A stretch of 64,000 bases of DNA from Prochlorococcus sp. MIT 1223 (lineage in GTDB: Bacteria > Cyanobacteriota > Cyanobacteriia > PCC-6307 > Cyanobiaceae): positions 1,330,865 to 1,394,864 of the forward strand of contig NZ_CP139303.1 of NCBI RefSeq assembly GCF_034092465.1. The letters run 5' to 3'. Under the pieces are notes generated by a model. That model was not told the origin of the DNA. It worked only from the letters and a program-made list of their open reading frames with translations, and searched no databases. Both the position numbers and the translations under genes were made by a program. Below, one piece after another: positions 46,614 to 56,143 of this stretch. Each line of letters begins with the position of its first letter. The stretch's first letter is position 1.

Positions 46614-47240
46614 ATGACTGACACAAAATCACAATCTAAAAATACTGAATCTTCAACAGGTTCTAACGTTCCGGCAGCAGAAGGTCAGAAGGAACAACGC
46701 AGAGGACGCGGCGGAGAAAGACGCGGGCGACGTAGAGACAGACAAGGCCAAGAAAGAGATTCTGAATGGCAAGAAAGGGTTGTTCAAATTAGAAGGGTTT
46801 CTAAAACGGTCAAAGGTGGAAAAAAGATGAGCTTTCGAGCAATAATTGTTGTTGGAAATGAAAGGGGTCAAGTTGGAGTTGGTGTTGGTAAAGCTGGAGA
46901 TGTGATTGGAGCTGTTCGAAAAGGTGTTGCTGATGGTAAGAAACATTTAGTAAAAGTTCCTTTAACACGAAATAGTTCTATCCCAACAATTTCTAATGGG
47001 CGTGACGGAGCGGCTAGTGTTCTGATTCGTCCAGCTGCACCTGGTACTGGAGTAATTGCAGGAGGCTCTATTCGAACTGTCTTAGAATTAGCTGGAATTA
47101 AAAATGTTTTAGCTAAGAGGTTAGGAAGTAAGACTCCTTTAAATAATGCTCGTGCTGCAATGGTGGCTTTATCCGATTTAAGAACTCATAAAGCAACTGC
47201 CAAAGAGAGAGGCATTTCCCTCGAACAGATTTACTCATGA
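46614..47240 (+). CDS. rpsE: 30S ribosomal protein S5
   Basis: Body protein at the decoding and mRNA entry region. It has 208 residues. The first 50 are a polar, Arg/Gly-rich extension ([23 protein letters not shown]) longer than in E. coli. The core [62 protein letters not shown] follows. The stop overlaps the rplO start by 4 nt. rpmD (L30) is absent after it, as in cyanobacteria generally. Confidence 0.96.
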   Translation: MTDTKSQSKNTESSTGSNVPAAEGQKEQRRGRGGERRGRRRDRQGQERDSEWQERVVQIRRVSKTVKGGKKMSFRAIIVVGNERGQVGVGVGKAGDVIGAVRKGVADGKKHLVKVPLTRNSSIPTISNGRDGAASVLIRPAAPGTGVIAGGSIRTVLELAGIKNVLAKRLGSKTPLNNARAAMVALSDLRTHKATAKERGISLEQIYS

Positions 47241-47695
47241 AAACAATGAAACCAACTCTGGATTCCCTTAAATCAAATATTGGCTCTCGTAGAAGAAAGC
47301 TAAGAAAAGGCAGAGGAATTGCAGCAGGGCAAGGAGCTAGCTGTGGTTTTGGTATGCGTGGTCAAAAATCTCGCTCAGGTCGCCCAACTCGCCCTGGATT
47401 TGAAGGTGGTCAAATGCCTTTATATAGAAGAGTTCCTAAACAAAAGCATTTTCAATTAATTAATCAAAAGTCTTTTACTGTAATTAATGTATCTGATTTA
47501 AATAAATTAAAGACTGGAACCACGGTGAATTTAGATTCATTAGTAAAAGAAAAAATAGTTACTAGTCCTAAGCATCCTTTGAAGATCTTAGGTAAAGGGA
47601 AATTAGAAGTTAAATTGACAGTACAAGCAGCAGCTTTTACTGCATCCGCTAAAACAAAGATAGAAGCTGCCGGCGGGGCTTGTGAAATCTACTAG
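47237..47695 (+). CDS. rplO: 50S ribosomal protein L15
   Basis: Late-assembly protein. It has 152 residues from the ATG overlapping the rpsE stop; a second in-frame ATG is at 47246 ([11 protein letters not shown]). Family blocks: [61 protein letters not shown] and the C-terminal fold with GACEIY. It precedes secY by 61 nt. Confidence 0.95.
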   Translation: MKTMKPTLDSLKSNIGSRRRKLRKGRGIAAGQGASCGFGMRGQKSRSGRPTRPGFEGGQMPLYRRVPKQKHFQLINQKSFTVINVSDLNKLKTGTTVNLDSLVKEKIVTSPKHPLKILGKGKLEVKLTVQAAAFTASAKTKIEAAGGACEIY

Positions 47696-47756
47696 TATTT
47701 GTTATTTCATATATATTGGTTCAATATCAATTGAAGCTCATTGTAATTTTTCCTAA

Positions 47757-49076
47757 ATGTTAGTTAGCAGGGGTCGTAATCCAAGTGCAGGTGAAGTAGT
47801 AACTCAGTTATTGCTAAATAAAGAGTTGCGTGGAAGAGTGTTAACAACTTTAGCTCTTTTGCTTCTTGTTCGTTTAGGTATCTACATCCCACTGCCAGGT
47901 ATAGATAGAGAGGCTTTTAAAACCTTTATTGAGCAAGGGGGACAGCTATTAGGTTTTTTAGATATTTTCACCGGAGGGGGTATATCTACTTTAGGTATCT
48001 TTGCGCTTGGAATATTACCTTTCATCAACGCTTCGATAATTATTCAATTACTTACAGCGGCTTTACCACAATTAGAAGATTTACAAAAAAATGAAGGAGA
48101 AGCTGGAAGAAGAAAGATCTCCCAAATCACTCGTTATGTAGCTCTTGGATGGGGATTTGCCCAAAGCATAGTATTTGCGTTGATTTTAAGAAACTATGCA
48201 ATAGAAAGCTTGAGTGAAGTTTCTTTTGTTCTTCAGACTTCCTTGGCTTTAGTAACTGGATCAATGATTGTTATGTGGCTAAGTGAGATTATTACGGAGA
48301 AAGGTATAGGCCAGGGAGCTTCATTAGTTATTTTTTTGAATATTGTTGCGACACTGCCAAAAGCTCTTAGTTCCACTATAGAGAAAGCGCAAACTGGAGA
48401 TAGAAGTGATGTGGTTGGAATTATTGTTCTTCTTCTTGTCTTTTTAATAACAATTGTGGGAATTATTTTTGTGCAAGAGGGTGCAAGGAGAATTCCTATA
48501 GTTAGTGCTAAAAGACAAATTGGGGGGACTGCTTTATTGCCAAGTAGACAAAGTTATCTTCCTCTGAAGTTAAATGCAGGTGGAGTTATGCCCATAATCT
48601 TTGCCTCAGCTTTGATATTCCTCCCGATAACAATTGCAAATATAACTAAAAACCCCCTTTTAATTCGCGCTGCGAGTTCTTTAAATCCTAGTGCAGCTAA
48701 CCCTTGGCCTTATGCATTGACTTTCTTTGCTCTAATTCTTGGTTTTGCTTATTTTTATGCATCTTTAACGATTAACCCTGTTGATATCTCTGCAAATTTG
48801 AAAAGGGGTGGGGTTGCTATCCCTGGAGTTAGGCCTGGGAGTGCCACAGCCAATTATCTTTCAGGTGTTCAAAATCGATTAACTTTACTTGGAGGATTAT
48901 TCTTGGGTTCAGTTGCAATTATTCCTGCAGCGGTTGAAAGAGCAACTAATGTTCAGACTTTTCAGGGTTTAGGCGCTACTTCTTTGTTAATACTTGTTGG
49001 TGTGGCTATTGATACTGCTAAACAAGTTCAAACATATGTCATATCGCAAAGATATGAAGGTCTTGTTAGGCAGTAG
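47757..49076 (+). CDS. secY: Protein translocase subunit SecY
   Basis: Channel-forming subunit of the Sec translocon in plasma and thylakoid membranes. It has 439 residues and about ten transmembrane segments. Signature parts: LLLLVRLGIYIPLPGIDREAF near residue 35, LGFLDIFTGGGISTLGIFALGILPFINASIIIQLL near 66 (plug and TM2), YVALGWGFAQ, and GGVAIPGVRPGSATANYLSGVQNRLTLLGGLFLGSVAIIPA near 350. It lies in the standard place between rplO and adk. Confidence 0.97.
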   Translation: MLVSRGRNPSAGEVVTQLLLNKELRGRVLTTLALLLLVRLGIYIPLPGIDREAFKTFIEQGGQLLGFLDIFTGGGISTLGIFALGILPFINASIIIQLLTAALPQLEDLQKNEGEAGRRKISQITRYVALGWGFAQSIVFALILRNYAIESLSEVSFVLQTSLALVTGSMIVMWLSEIITEKGIGQGASLVIFLNIVATLPKALSSTIEKAQTGDRSDVVGIIVLLLVFLITIVGIIFVQEGARRIPIVSAKRQIGGTALLPSRQSYLPLKLNAGGVMPIIFASALIFLPITIANITKNPLLIRAASSLNPSAANPWPYALTFFALILGFAYFYASLTINPVDISANLKRGGVAIPGVRPGSATANYLSGVQNRLTLLGGLFLGSVAIIPAAVERATNVQTFQGLGATSLLILVGVAIDTAKQVQTYVISQRYEGLVRQ

Positions 49077-49118
49077 TTATTTTAAAATTCCAACTCTTTT
49101 TTGATTTTCCCTAGTTAG

Positions 49119-49667
49119 ATGAAAAAAAGACTTCTTTTCCTTGGACCACCAGGAGCTGGTAAAGGAACTCAAGCTTCCATTTTTTGTAAGAATAATGGGT
49201 TCTTACATTTATCGACTGGTGACTTATTAAGGCAGGAAGTCTCGGCAAAAACTCCTCTTGGGCGAGAAGCCGCATTAATTATGAATAAAGGAGAGTTAGT
49301 AAGCGATTCAATAGTTTTATCAATTGTTCAGAAAAACTTATCAAATCAAGATAAATCTTGGTTATTAGATGGCTTTCCTCGAAATTTATCTCAAGCAAAG
49401 TCTTTGGAGCGACTGCTAAAACAAATTGAACAACCTATAGACGCAGTAATTTCTATAGAAATAAATGATGAAGTGCTTATAAAGCGTCTTTTGGCAAGAG
49501 GTAGAGATGATGATAATGAAGATGTAATTAAGAATAGGTTGGTGGTATATAGAGAGAAAACTGAACCATTAATTGGATATTATGCTAGTCGTGGACTAAT
49601 TAAGTCTATTGAAGGAGATGCTGAAATTGATATTGTGGCGAATCTGATCCAGAAAGCTTTAAATTGA
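49119..49667 (+). CDS. adk: Adenylate kinase
   Basis: Interconverts AMP, ADP and ATP. It has 182 residues: P-loop LFLGPPGAGKGTQASIF near 6, FLHLSTGDLLRQEV near 28, LLDGFPRNLSQAKSLERLL near 81, and RLLARGRDDDNEDVIKNRLVVYREKTEPLI near 123. The zinc-type LID insert is missing, so it is the short form common in cyanobacteria. infA is not found between adk and rpmJ. Confidence 0.95.
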   Translation: MKKRLLFLGPPGAGKGTQASIFCKNNGFLHLSTGDLLRQEVSAKTPLGREAALIMNKGELVSDSIVLSIVQKNLSNQDKSWLLDGFPRNLSQAKSLERLLKQIEQPIDAVISIEINDEVLIKRLLARGRDDDNEDVIKNRLVVYREKTEPLIGYYASRGLIKSIEGDAEIDIVANLIQKALN

Positions 49668-49714
49668 ACGATGTAGTAAAGTCTAAGTTTGGAATCTCAT
49701 AGAGCTACGCCATT

Positions 49715-49831
49715 ATGAAGGTGCGAGCCTCAGTCAAGAAAATGTGTGAAAAGTGCCGGGTTATTCGACGCCACGGCCGAGTTATGGTCATTTGTACTGC
49801 AACTCAAAAACACAAACAGCGTCAGGGGTAA
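49715..49831 (+). CDS. rpmJ: 50S ribosomal protein L36
   Basis: A 38-residue zinc protein, the smallest of the ribosome. It reads [19 protein letters not shown], then [19 protein letters not shown], with the C-x2-C ... C ... H zinc ligand pattern of the cysteine-bearing L36 form. It sits between adk and the rpsM leader, in the standard order. Confidence 0.96.
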
Positions 49832-49850
49832 ATCTCACCTCTGATTATTA

Positions 49851-49909
49851 TCTAAGTTACAAACTTTTAGGTTTGTCTTAGAAAACCACCTTTTTTCAAA
49901 TTAAGGTGG
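49851..49909 (+). promoter_or_regulatory. Twin-hairpin leader of rpsM
   Basis: Hairpin 1: TCTAAG (49851-49856) with CTTAGA (49877-49882), a two-nucleotide bulge, then ACAAAC (49859-49864) with GTTTGT (49871-49876) around a TTTTAG loop. Hairpin 2: CCACCTT (49886-49892) with AAGGTGG (49903-49909) around a 10-nt loop. Neither ends in a T run. They fill the 114-nt rpmJ-rpsM gap. In E. coli the same place holds the S4 repressor site, so a ribosomal-protein control site is a reasonable guess. rpsM starts at a GTG with no good Shine-Dalgarno. Confidence 0.5.
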
Positions 49910-49945
49910 ATTCCAGATCTCTTCTATTCCCCGTTAACTAGCTAA

Positions 49946-50311
49946 GTGGCACGGATTGCAGGCATCGACATACCTCGTGAAAAGCGAGTGGAAGTTGCTC
50001 TCACATACATCTATGGCATTGGCCTTACAAGAGCCAAGACCATCCTCGATCAAGCAGGAGTTAATCCTGATATTCGTGTTAAGGACTTGGATGATGGAGA
50101 TGTGCAGAAACTCAGGATTGCGACTGAATCATTCACTCTTGAAGGTGATTTACGCCGTCAAGAAGGAATGGCTCTTAAAAGATTGCAGGACATCGGATGC
50201 GTTAGAGGCCGTCGGCATCGAATGAGTCTCCCAGTTAGGGGGCAACGCACACGCACTAATGCACGTACTCGTCGTGGCTCGAGAAAAACTGTCGCGGGTA
50301 GAAAGAAATAA
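49946..50311 (+). CDS. rpsM: 30S ribosomal protein S13
   Basis: Head protein contacting the large subunit and P-site tRNA. It has 121 residues and a GTG start ([56 protein letters not shown]). The C-terminal [43 protein letters not shown] is intact. The unusual GTG and lack of a Shine-Dalgarno fit control by the leader. Confidence 0.96.
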   Translation: MARIAGIDIPREKRVEVALTYIYGIGLTRAKTILDQAGVNPDIRVKDLDDGDVQKLRIATESFTLEGDLRRQEGMALKRLQDIGCVRGRRHRMSLPVRGQRTRTNARTRRGSRKTVAGRKK

Positions 50312-50366
50312 TTAATTTCTTTGTGCAGTTTTTAATCACTGATCTTTATTTACAAGGCCCAACAAT

Positions 50367-50759
50367 ATGGCCACTCCAACTAAGAAAACCGGCTCTAAAA
50401 AGGTTAAGCGCAACGTCCCAAATGGCGTAGTGCATATTCAAAGCACCTTCAATAACACAATTGTTTCTATTACGGATACCGCTGGACAAGTAATTTCTTG
50501 GTCCTCAGCTGGTGCTAGTGGATTCAAAGGTGCCAGGAAAGGCACGCCTTTCGCAGCCCAGACTGCAGCCGAAGCAGCAGCTAGAAGGGCCCTTGAGCAA
50601 GGTATGCGTCAAATAGAAGTTCTAGTTCGAGGTCCTGGTTCAGGTCGTGAGACTGCCATTAGAGCTTTACAAGTAGCTGGACTTGAGATCACATTGATTA
50701 GGGATGTAACTCCACTTCCTCATAACGGATGTAGGCGTCCAAAACGCAGACGCGTTTAA
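50367..50759 (+). CDS. rpsK: 30S ribosomal protein S11
   Basis: Platform protein near the mRNA exit. It has 130 residues: a basic lead, then [87 protein letters not shown] and [18 protein letters not shown]. rpsD (S4), which lies here in E. coli, is absent. A terminator-like hairpin separates it from rpoA. Confidence 0.97.
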   Translation: MATPTKKTGSKKVKRNVPNGVVHIQSTFNNTIVSITDTAGQVISWSSAGASGFKGARKGTPFAAQTAAEAAARRALEQGMRQIEVLVRGPGSGRETAIRALQVAGLEITLIRDVTPLPHNGCRRPKRRRV

Positions 50760-50762
50760 TTC

Positions 50763-50787
50763 AATTCACTTTATTAGTGAATTTTTG
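50763..50787 (+). terminator. Terminator-like hairpin between rpsK and rpoA
   Basis: AATTCACT (50763-50770) pairs perfectly with AGTGAATT (50776-50783) around a TTATT loop, and TTT then GTT follows. It begins 4 nt after the rpsK stop. A partial terminator here would lower rpoA mRNA relative to the ribosomal proteins. Confidence 0.6.
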
Positions 50788-50813
50788 TTCCTTTCTCTAC
50801 ATTTTTTAGACCG

Positions 50814-51749
50814 TTGCCATACCAGATTGACCGAATTGAGCATCAAGTCTCTGAAGATCGCTCTCAAACAGGTGTTTTCCTCATAGGTCCTCTTGAACGA
50901 GGTCAAGCTACAACTCTTGGTAATTCTTTGCGAAGGGTTTTAATGGGTGGGCTTGAAGGTAGTGCAGTTACAGCTGTGCGAATTGCAGGCATAAACCATG
51001 AATATGCCACAATCCCTGGAGTTAGAGAGGATGTTTTGGACATTCTTTTAAACTGTAAACAGCTTTCTGTTAATAGTCGTAGTGAAGAACTCGAGATTGG
51101 AAGGCTAGTAGTCTCTGGCCCAGCAGAAGTGAAAGCACGTGATATTCAGTTCTCCTCACAAGTTGACATTGTTGATGGAGAAAGGCCTATCGCAACAGTA
51201 AATGATGGACATAATCTTGAGCTTGAATTACATGTTGAAAGAGGTACTGGTTATCGCCCAGTAGATCGATACAACGAAGAAACTACAGCTATAGATCTAC
51301 TTCAGATAGATGCTGTCTTTATGCCTATTCAGAGGGTAAATTTTACTATTGATGAAACTGCAGTAGCTGAAGGAGGATCTACTAGAGAAAGGCTGAGAAT
51401 GGAGATTGTCACTGATGGTTCTACTTCTCCTGATGATGCATTAGCAGAAGCTGCTAATCAATTGATTGAACTTTTTCAACCTTTAGCAACTGTGACAATG
51501 GTTGAGGAGGTTCCACAAGAGCCAGAACCTTCTGCAGAAGCTCAAATCCCTCTAGAAGAACTTAACCTTTCTGTGAGAGCATATAACTGTTTAAAACGTG
51601 CTCAAGTTAATTCAGTTTCTGATTTAATGGGCTTTAGTTATGAAGACCTTTTGGAAATTAAGAATTTCGGATCCAAATCTGCGGATGAGGTTATTGAAGC
51701 TTTAGAAAGAATAGGAATAACAATTCCTCAAAGTAGGACTTCAGTATGA
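50814..51749 (+). CDS. rpoA: RNA polymerase alpha subunit
   Basis: Assembly platform of RNA polymerase; the C-terminal domain contacts UP elements and activators. It has 311 residues with a TTG start ([58 protein letters not shown]). The N-terminal domain runs to about 230. A linker with [65 protein letters not shown] holds the start of the C-terminal domain. No ATG is available near the family's usual start. Confidence 0.97.
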   Translation: MPYQIDRIEHQVSEDRSQTGVFLIGPLERGQATTLGNSLRRVLMGGLEGSAVTAVRIAGINHEYATIPGVREDVLDILLNCKQLSVNSRSEELEIGRLVVSGPAEVKARDIQFSSQVDIVDGERPIATVNDGHNLELELHVERGTGYRPVDRYNEETTAIDLLQIDAVFMPIQRVNFTIDETAVAEGGSTRERLRMEIVTDGSTSPDDALAEAANQLIELFQPLATVTMVEEVPQEPEPSAEAQIPLEELNLSVRAYNCLKRAQVNSVSDLMGFSYEDLLEIKNFGSKSADEVIEALERIGITIPQSRTSV

Positions 51750-51786
51750 ATTCCATTCTTAATTAGTCCTTCTAATACTAAAAACG

Positions 51787-52137
51787 ATGAGACATCAACT
51801 ACGAGTACCAAAATTAGGTCGGCCTGCTGACCAGAGGAAAGCAATGCTTCGGGGGTTAACAACTCAGTTAATTCGAGAGGGAAGAGTTACTACAACAAAA
51901 GCACGTGCTAAGGCAATTAGGGATGAGGCCGAGAAAATGATTTCACTGGCAAAAGAAGGAACTCTTTCCGCGAGAAGACAAGCGATTGGTTACATTTACG
52001 ATAAGCAGTTAGTTCATGCGCTTTTTGATAAAGCACAGGATAGATATGGAAATAGGAAAGGTGGTTATACAAGGATTGTTAGAACTGTTCCTAGGCGTGG
52101 AGACAATGCAGAGATGGCAATAATTGAACTAGTTTGA
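51787..52137 (+). CDS. rplQ: 50S ribosomal protein L17
   Basis: It has 116 residues: [58 protein letters not shown] at the start and [30 protein letters not shown] at the end. Located between rpoA and truA, 37 nt after rpoA, as in other cyanobacteria and E. coli's alpha operon. Confidence 0.97.
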   Translation: MRHQLRVPKLGRPADQRKAMLRGLTTQLIREGRVTTTKARAKAIRDEAEKMISLAKEGTLSARRQAIGYIYDKQLVHALFDKAQDRYGNRKGGYTRIVRTVPRRGDNAEMAIIELV

Positions 52138-52173
52138 TTGATAAGGAAGTTTTATAATTAATTATTTGGCTGG

Positions 52174-53043
52174 ATGTTTTCTGATGGCTCTAATTCAAAG
52201 ACCGGGAAAAATGTAGTAAGAAGAATTGGATTATCATTGCAATATGACGGCTCAGCATTTTGCGGCTGGCAAAAGCAAAAGCAAGGAATAAGTGTTCAGA
52301 GTGTTATAGAAGAAGCAATATATGATTTGGATCCCAATAGACCCATAAACCTTTTTGCAGCTGGTCGAACTGATTCAGGCGTACATGCTGCTGGACAGGT
52401 TGTTCATTTTGATTGCTCTGGTTATATACCACCTAATCAATGGGCTGGCGCCCTTAATGGAAGATTGCCAAATACTATTAGAATTAGAGAATCTATATGC
52501 CGTCCATTAAACTGGCATGCATGTTATTCAGCTATTTATCGAAGATATAGATACACAATTTATAACGGTTGTCGGCCAAATATTTTTTTAGCCAATTGGT
52601 CTTGGCATAGATATAGATTTCGTTTGGATGAAAATTTAATGAGATTAGCCGGAAAGGAACTAATTGGTTTACATGACTTTTCGGCTTTCCGTCGAGCTGG
52701 AAGCAATCGAAATGATTCATGGACAACTATTCAAGAAGTTTCTGTTGAGAGGGAAGGGGATTTAGTTGTTTTAGATATCCAAGCCAGTGGTTTTTTATAT
52801 GGAATGGTAAGACTTTTAGTTGGCCAATTAGTTGCTCTTGGAGAGCATAGATTGACTCTCGATCTTTTTAGAGACAGATGGAAACAATGTCGGCGTGAGG
52901 AAGTACGATATGCGGCCCCTCCGAATGGGCTGTGTTTTGTTCGTGCTGGTTATAAGGATTCGATATTCTCCGAAGCTGCTTGGTTTGATAGTTTTCCGAA
53001 ATATTTTTTAGGTATAAATGATCCTCCTAATGATCCTCCTTAA
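52174..53043 (+). CDS. truA: tRNA pseudouridine synthase A
   Basis: Makes pseudouridine at positions 38-40 of the tRNA anticodon arm. It has 289 residues: [33 protein letters not shown] near 17, [21 protein letters not shown] near 62 with the catalytic Asp in [30 protein letters not shown], and [18 protein letters not shown] near 207. It follows rplQ by 36 nt. The 3' tail after [16 protein letters not shown] adds about 30 lineage-specific residues. Confidence 0.95.
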   Translation: MFSDGSNSKTGKNVVRRIGLSLQYDGSAFCGWQKQKQGISVQSVIEEAIYDLDPNRPINLFAAGRTDSGVHAAGQVVHFDCSGYIPPNQWAGALNGRLPNTIRIRESICRPLNWHACYSAIYRRYRYTIYNGCRPNIFLANWSWHRYRFRLDENLMRLAGKELIGLHDFSAFRRAGSNRNDSWTTIQEVSVEREGDLVVLDIQASGFLYGMVRLLVGQLVALGEHRLTLDLFRDRWKQCRREEVRYAAPPNGLCFVRAGYKDSIFSEAAWFDSFPKYFLGINDPPNDPP

Positions 53044-53183
53044 GATGTTTTTCAAGAAATCCTTTCTATTAAACAAAAAAGGACTTGTTAAAGTGTAAAA
53101 TCATATTTCTTGATCTCAATAATCCTCTTAAATGGATATGAGATTGATTTTAACCCTATCTTTATTGATAGATCTATAAAAAA

Positions 53184-53202
53184 TACCCGCTGACCGGGGG
53201 TA
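53184..53202 (+). promoter_or_regulatory. Hairpin at the rplM ribosome-binding site
   Basis: TACCC (53184-53188) can pair with GGGTA (53198-53202), and CCCG can alternatively pair with CGGG. The pairing takes up the GGGGG just before the ATG of rplM. This would sequester the ribosome-binding site. It is short, so weak support. Confidence 0.3.
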
Positions 53203-53655
53203 ATGAACAAGACAACAATCCCATCTATAGATTCAATCAACCGCCACTGGTATTTGGTGGATGCTGAGAATCAAACTCTTGGTAGGCTCGCCACCGAAGT
53301 GGCTTCTGTTCTTCGTGGCAAGAATAAGCCCAATTACACCCCTCACTTAGATACAGGGGATTTTGTAGTTGTAATTAATGCTGAAAAAATCCAAGTAACT
53401 GGAAACAAAGCTGATCAGAAACTTTATCGCCGGCATTCTGGTCGCCCAGGAGGAATGAAAGTAGAAACATTTAGTGCTCTGCAAGATCGAATCCCAGAGA
53501 GAATTATTGAAACAGCTATCAAAGGGATGCTTCCACATAATTCTCTTGGCAGACAGCTATTCAGAAAACTAAAGGTTTATAAGGGTTCTGAACATCCTCA
53601 TGCTGCACAAAATCCCGAAACAATGAACTTACACTCCTCTTCAATAGCACAATGA
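53203..53655 (+). CDS. rplM: 50S ribosomal protein L13
   Basis: Early-assembly 23S-binding protein. It has 150 residues: [71 protein letters not shown] and the C-terminal [32 protein letters not shown]. It has a 159-nt upstream region, so it may begin a transcription unit. The stop overlaps the rpsI ATG by 4 nt. Confidence 0.97.
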   Translation: MNKTTIPSIDSINRHWYLVDAENQTLGRLATEVASVLRGKNKPNYTPHLDTGDFVVVINAEKIQVTGNKADQKLYRRHSGRPGGMKVETFSALQDRIPERIIETAIKGMLPHNSLGRQLFRKLKVYKGSEHPHAAQNPETMNLHSSSIAQ

Positions 53656-54062
53656 GTAGCTCTAGCACTAAGCAAGTTGTTTACTGGGGAACAGGACGAA
53701 GAAAAACCTCAGTAGCGAGGGTTCGTTTGGTTCCTGGTAAAGGAGCCATTACTATTAATGGCCGCCCAGGTGACCATTATTTGAATTTTAATCCTGCTTA
53801 TATCTCTGCGGTTAAATCACTATTGGAAACACTTGGTTTAGTTGATTCCTATGACATTTTGGTCAATGTTTATGGTGGGGGATTAACTGGTCAATCCGAT
53901 GCTATTAAACAAGGAGCTGCTAGAGCTCTTTGTGATCTTTCTCCTGATAATCGAAAACCATTAAAAGTCGAGGGTCACCTCAGTAGAGACCCAAGGGCTA
54001 AGGAGAGAAGGAAGTATGGACTTAAGAAAGCTCGAAAGGCTCCACAATTCTCCAAACGCTAA
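53652..54062 (+). CDS. rpsI: 30S ribosomal protein S9
   Basis: Head protein whose C-terminal tail contacts P-site tRNA. It has 136 residues: [36 protein letters not shown] near residue 9, [32 protein letters not shown] near 74, and [24 protein letters not shown] at the end, with the terminal KR. It is coupled to rplM through a 4-nt overlap. Confidence 0.97.
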   Translation: MSSSSTKQVVYWGTGRRKTSVARVRLVPGKGAITINGRPGDHYLNFNPAYISAVKSLLETLGLVDSYDILVNVYGGGLTGQSDAIKQGAARALCDLSPDNRKPLKVEGHLSRDPRAKERRKYGLKKARKAPQFSKR

Positions 54063-54108
54063 ATTTGTTGTTCTTGCTTGACTCTTTTTAACTTAATTTA
54101 TTAATTAA

Positions 54109-54384
54109 ATGCCTAAGTCTGACATTCATCCCAAATGGTTTCCAGAAGCAAAAGTTATTTGCAATGGTGAAGTGGTAATGACAACTGGATCGACCCAAGA
54201 AGAGCTTCATGTGGATGTTTGGAGTGGTAATCATCCATTCTTTACTGGTACTCAAAAAATTCTTGATACAGAAGGTCGAGTTGATAGATTTATGAGAAAG
54301 TATGGAATGTCCTCTTCTGAAGTTGAGAATCCCACAAATACAAAGTCTTCTGATAATAAAAGTGATGAGAAGCCTGCAAGTTGA
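54109..54384 (+). CDS. rpmE: 50S ribosomal protein L31
   Basis: A 91-residue protein: KSDIHPKWFPEAKVICNGEVVMTTGSTQEELHVDVWSGNHPFFTGTQKILDTEGRVDRFMRKYGM. The zinc cysteines of the C+ form are reduced to one (C at VICNGE), so it is a C- type L31, common in marine cyanobacteria. The tail SSSEVENPTNTKSSDNKSDEKPAS is polar. It lies between rpsI and prfA. Confidence 0.95.
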   Translation: MPKSDIHPKWFPEAKVICNGEVVMTTGSTQEELHVDVWSGNHPFFTGTQKILDTEGRVDRFMRKYGMSSSEVENPTNTKSSDNKSDEKPAS

Positions 54385-54440
54385 ACTGGAAGGACTTAAC
54401 TTTCAATTATTAATAAAAACACTATGACTTGTTGATGGGT

Positions 54441-55535
54441 ATGGACTCTTCAACGCTTAAGTCGCGCCTGGAAACAGCTAAGAGAAGTTTCAAGAATTTG
54501 GAATTACAATTAGCTGATCCTGATGTTGCATCAGACCCAAAGAAGTTAGAAGGTATTGCTAGAGAGAGATCTAGGCTGGAACCTCTTGTTGTTGACTATG
54601 AAGCATTAGAAACTCTCGAGAAAGAATTTAGCGAAGCAAAAGACTTATATAAAGAAAGTAAAGATGATAAGGAGATGGAGTCTCTTGCTCAAGAAGAAAT
54701 GAAACGAATAGAAGTTGTAAAAGATGAATTAATTCAGAAAATTACATTAGCTCTTATACCGCAAGACCCTAGAGATCAAAAAAGTGTAATGCTCGAAATC
54801 AGGGCAGGAGCAGGAGGTGATGAGGCATGTATTTGGGCAGGTGATTTAGCGCGCATGTATGAACGTTATGGCCAAAAAGTTGGCTGGCTAGTAAAACCAA
54901 TTAGTTCTACAGAAGCTGATCTAGGGGGGTTTCGAGAGTTAATTATTTCAGTCAAAGGAGAAGCAGTTTTTAGCCAGCTTAAATTCGAAGCAGGAGTTCA
55001 TAGAGTTCAGCGAGTACCAGCGACGGAGTCCCAAGGTCGCGTTCATACTTCAACCGCTACAGTCGCTGTAATGCCAGAAGCAGATCCAGTTGAAGTACAA
55101 ATCGAACCTACTGATATAGAAATAAGTTCAGCTCGTTCTGGCGGGGCTGGCGGACAAAATGTGAACAAAGTTGAAACTGCAATTGATTTGTTTCATAAAC
55201 CCACTGGGATACGAGTTTTTTGTACCCAAGAACGCTCTCAGCTTCAGAACCGTGAAAGGGCTTTTGAAATTCTAAGGGCAAAATTATTAGAAATAGAAAT
55301 TGCTGAAGCCAATGCCAAAGAACGATCTGAAAGACTTTCTCAGGTTGGTACCGGTGATAGAAGTGAGAAAATAAGAACTTATAACTATAAAGATAATCGA
55401 ACAACTGACCATCGATTAGGTTGCAACTTCCCACTAGATCCAGTACTTGCAGGCCAACTTGAGAATATTATTAATGCATGTATAGCAGAAGAGCAACGTC
55501 AGAAGATGGAGAGTTTAGCTAAAGAGGCTGATTAA
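54441..55535 (+). CDS. prfA: Peptide chain release factor 1
   Basis: Ends translation at UAA and UAG. From the ATG at 54441 ([17 protein letters not shown]) it has 364 residues; an ATG at 54435 and TTG codons upstream are less likely. Motifs: [56 protein letters not shown] with the PxT-type loop, and the catalytic [21 protein letters not shown] near 232. A C-terminal NRTTDHRLG follows. It ends the ribosomal cluster. Confidence 0.95.
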   Translation: MDSSTLKSRLETAKRSFKNLELQLADPDVASDPKKLEGIARERSRLEPLVVDYEALETLEKEFSEAKDLYKESKDDKEMESLAQEEMKRIEVVKDELIQKITLALIPQDPRDQKSVMLEIRAGAGGDEACIWAGDLARMYERYGQKVGWLVKPISSTEADLGGFRELIISVKGEAVFSQLKFEAGVHRVQRVPATESQGRVHTSTATVAVMPEADPVEVQIEPTDIEISSARSGGAGGQNVNKVETAIDLFHKPTGIRVFCTQERSQLQNRERAFEILRAKLLEIEIAEANAKERSERLSQVGTGDRSEKIRTYNYKDNRTTDHRLGCNFPLDPVLAGQLENIINACIAEEQRQKMESLAKEAD

Positions 55536-55543
55536 TAACTTTC

Positions 55544-56050
55544 TCAAGAAAACCAGCCAATTACATATTTTCCCCATTCTTTATGTAAGCCAGAATTAAT
55601 CTGTTTTGTTGCCTCAAAGCTAAGATTGCTAAGAGGTTTATAAGGTTTTTGTTTTAAAATCATATTTGCTTCTTCAGGAGTTCTGTTTCCTTTGATTATA
55701 TTGCAAGTCAAACAAGCAGTCGTTACATTTTCCCAAGTATCAGGACCTCCTCTGCTTTTTGGCAATATGTGGTCTATTGACAGTTTTAACCCTTTATATC
55801 CGCAGTATTGACAACAGTTATTGTCTCGATAAAGAATATTTTTTCGCGTTAAAGGTATATCTCTATAAGGAACTTTTATGAAATGTCTTAGTCGAATCAC
55901 AGTAGGTATATTCTTGTCAGGCCTAATTTTTAAGTCTGGATTTTCTTCCAGGCTTTCAGCTTTCCCTTTTAGCATCAAAACCGTTGCTCTTCGCCAAGTC
56001 GTGATGTTTAAAGGTTCATAAGAGGCATTTAAAACGAGAACTTGGACCAT
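55544..56050 (-). CDS. HNH endonuclease family protein
   Basis: A 168-residue protein with an HNH fold near residues 80-125. CCQYCGYKGLKLSIDHILPKSRGGPDTWENVTTACLTCNIIKGNRTPEEA contains two CxxC pairs for structural zinc and the DHxxP...GG...WxN catalytic block. The N-terminus, VLVLNASYEPLNITTWRRATVLMLKGKAESLE, is the common lead of this stand-alone cyanobacterial HNH family. DNA target and role unknown, possibly repair or a domesticated nuclease. It is convergent with prfA, with 8 nt between stops. Confidence 0.82.
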   Translation of the reverse strand: MVQVLVLNASYEPLNITTWRRATVLMLKGKAESLEENPDLKIRPDKNIPTVIRLRHFIKVPYRDIPLTRKNILYRDNNCCQYCGYKGLKLSIDHILPKSRGGPDTWENVTTACLTCNIIKGNRTPEEANMILKQKPYKPLSNLSFEATKQINSGLHKEWGKYVIGWFS

Positions 56051-56143
56051 GCCAGCTCCCTAAATTTTAATCATATTAATTGGAATACAAGGAAGGTGCA
56101 GTTCTCTTAATTAGAGCTTAAATAACCTTGGAGCCAGATCCTT

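Noticed and set aside
46614-47756. Missing rpmD, rpsN, rpsJ, rpsD and infA as gene loss
   Set aside because: Their absence from these positions is usual in cyanobacteria or they lie elsewhere, so it is not evidence of loss.
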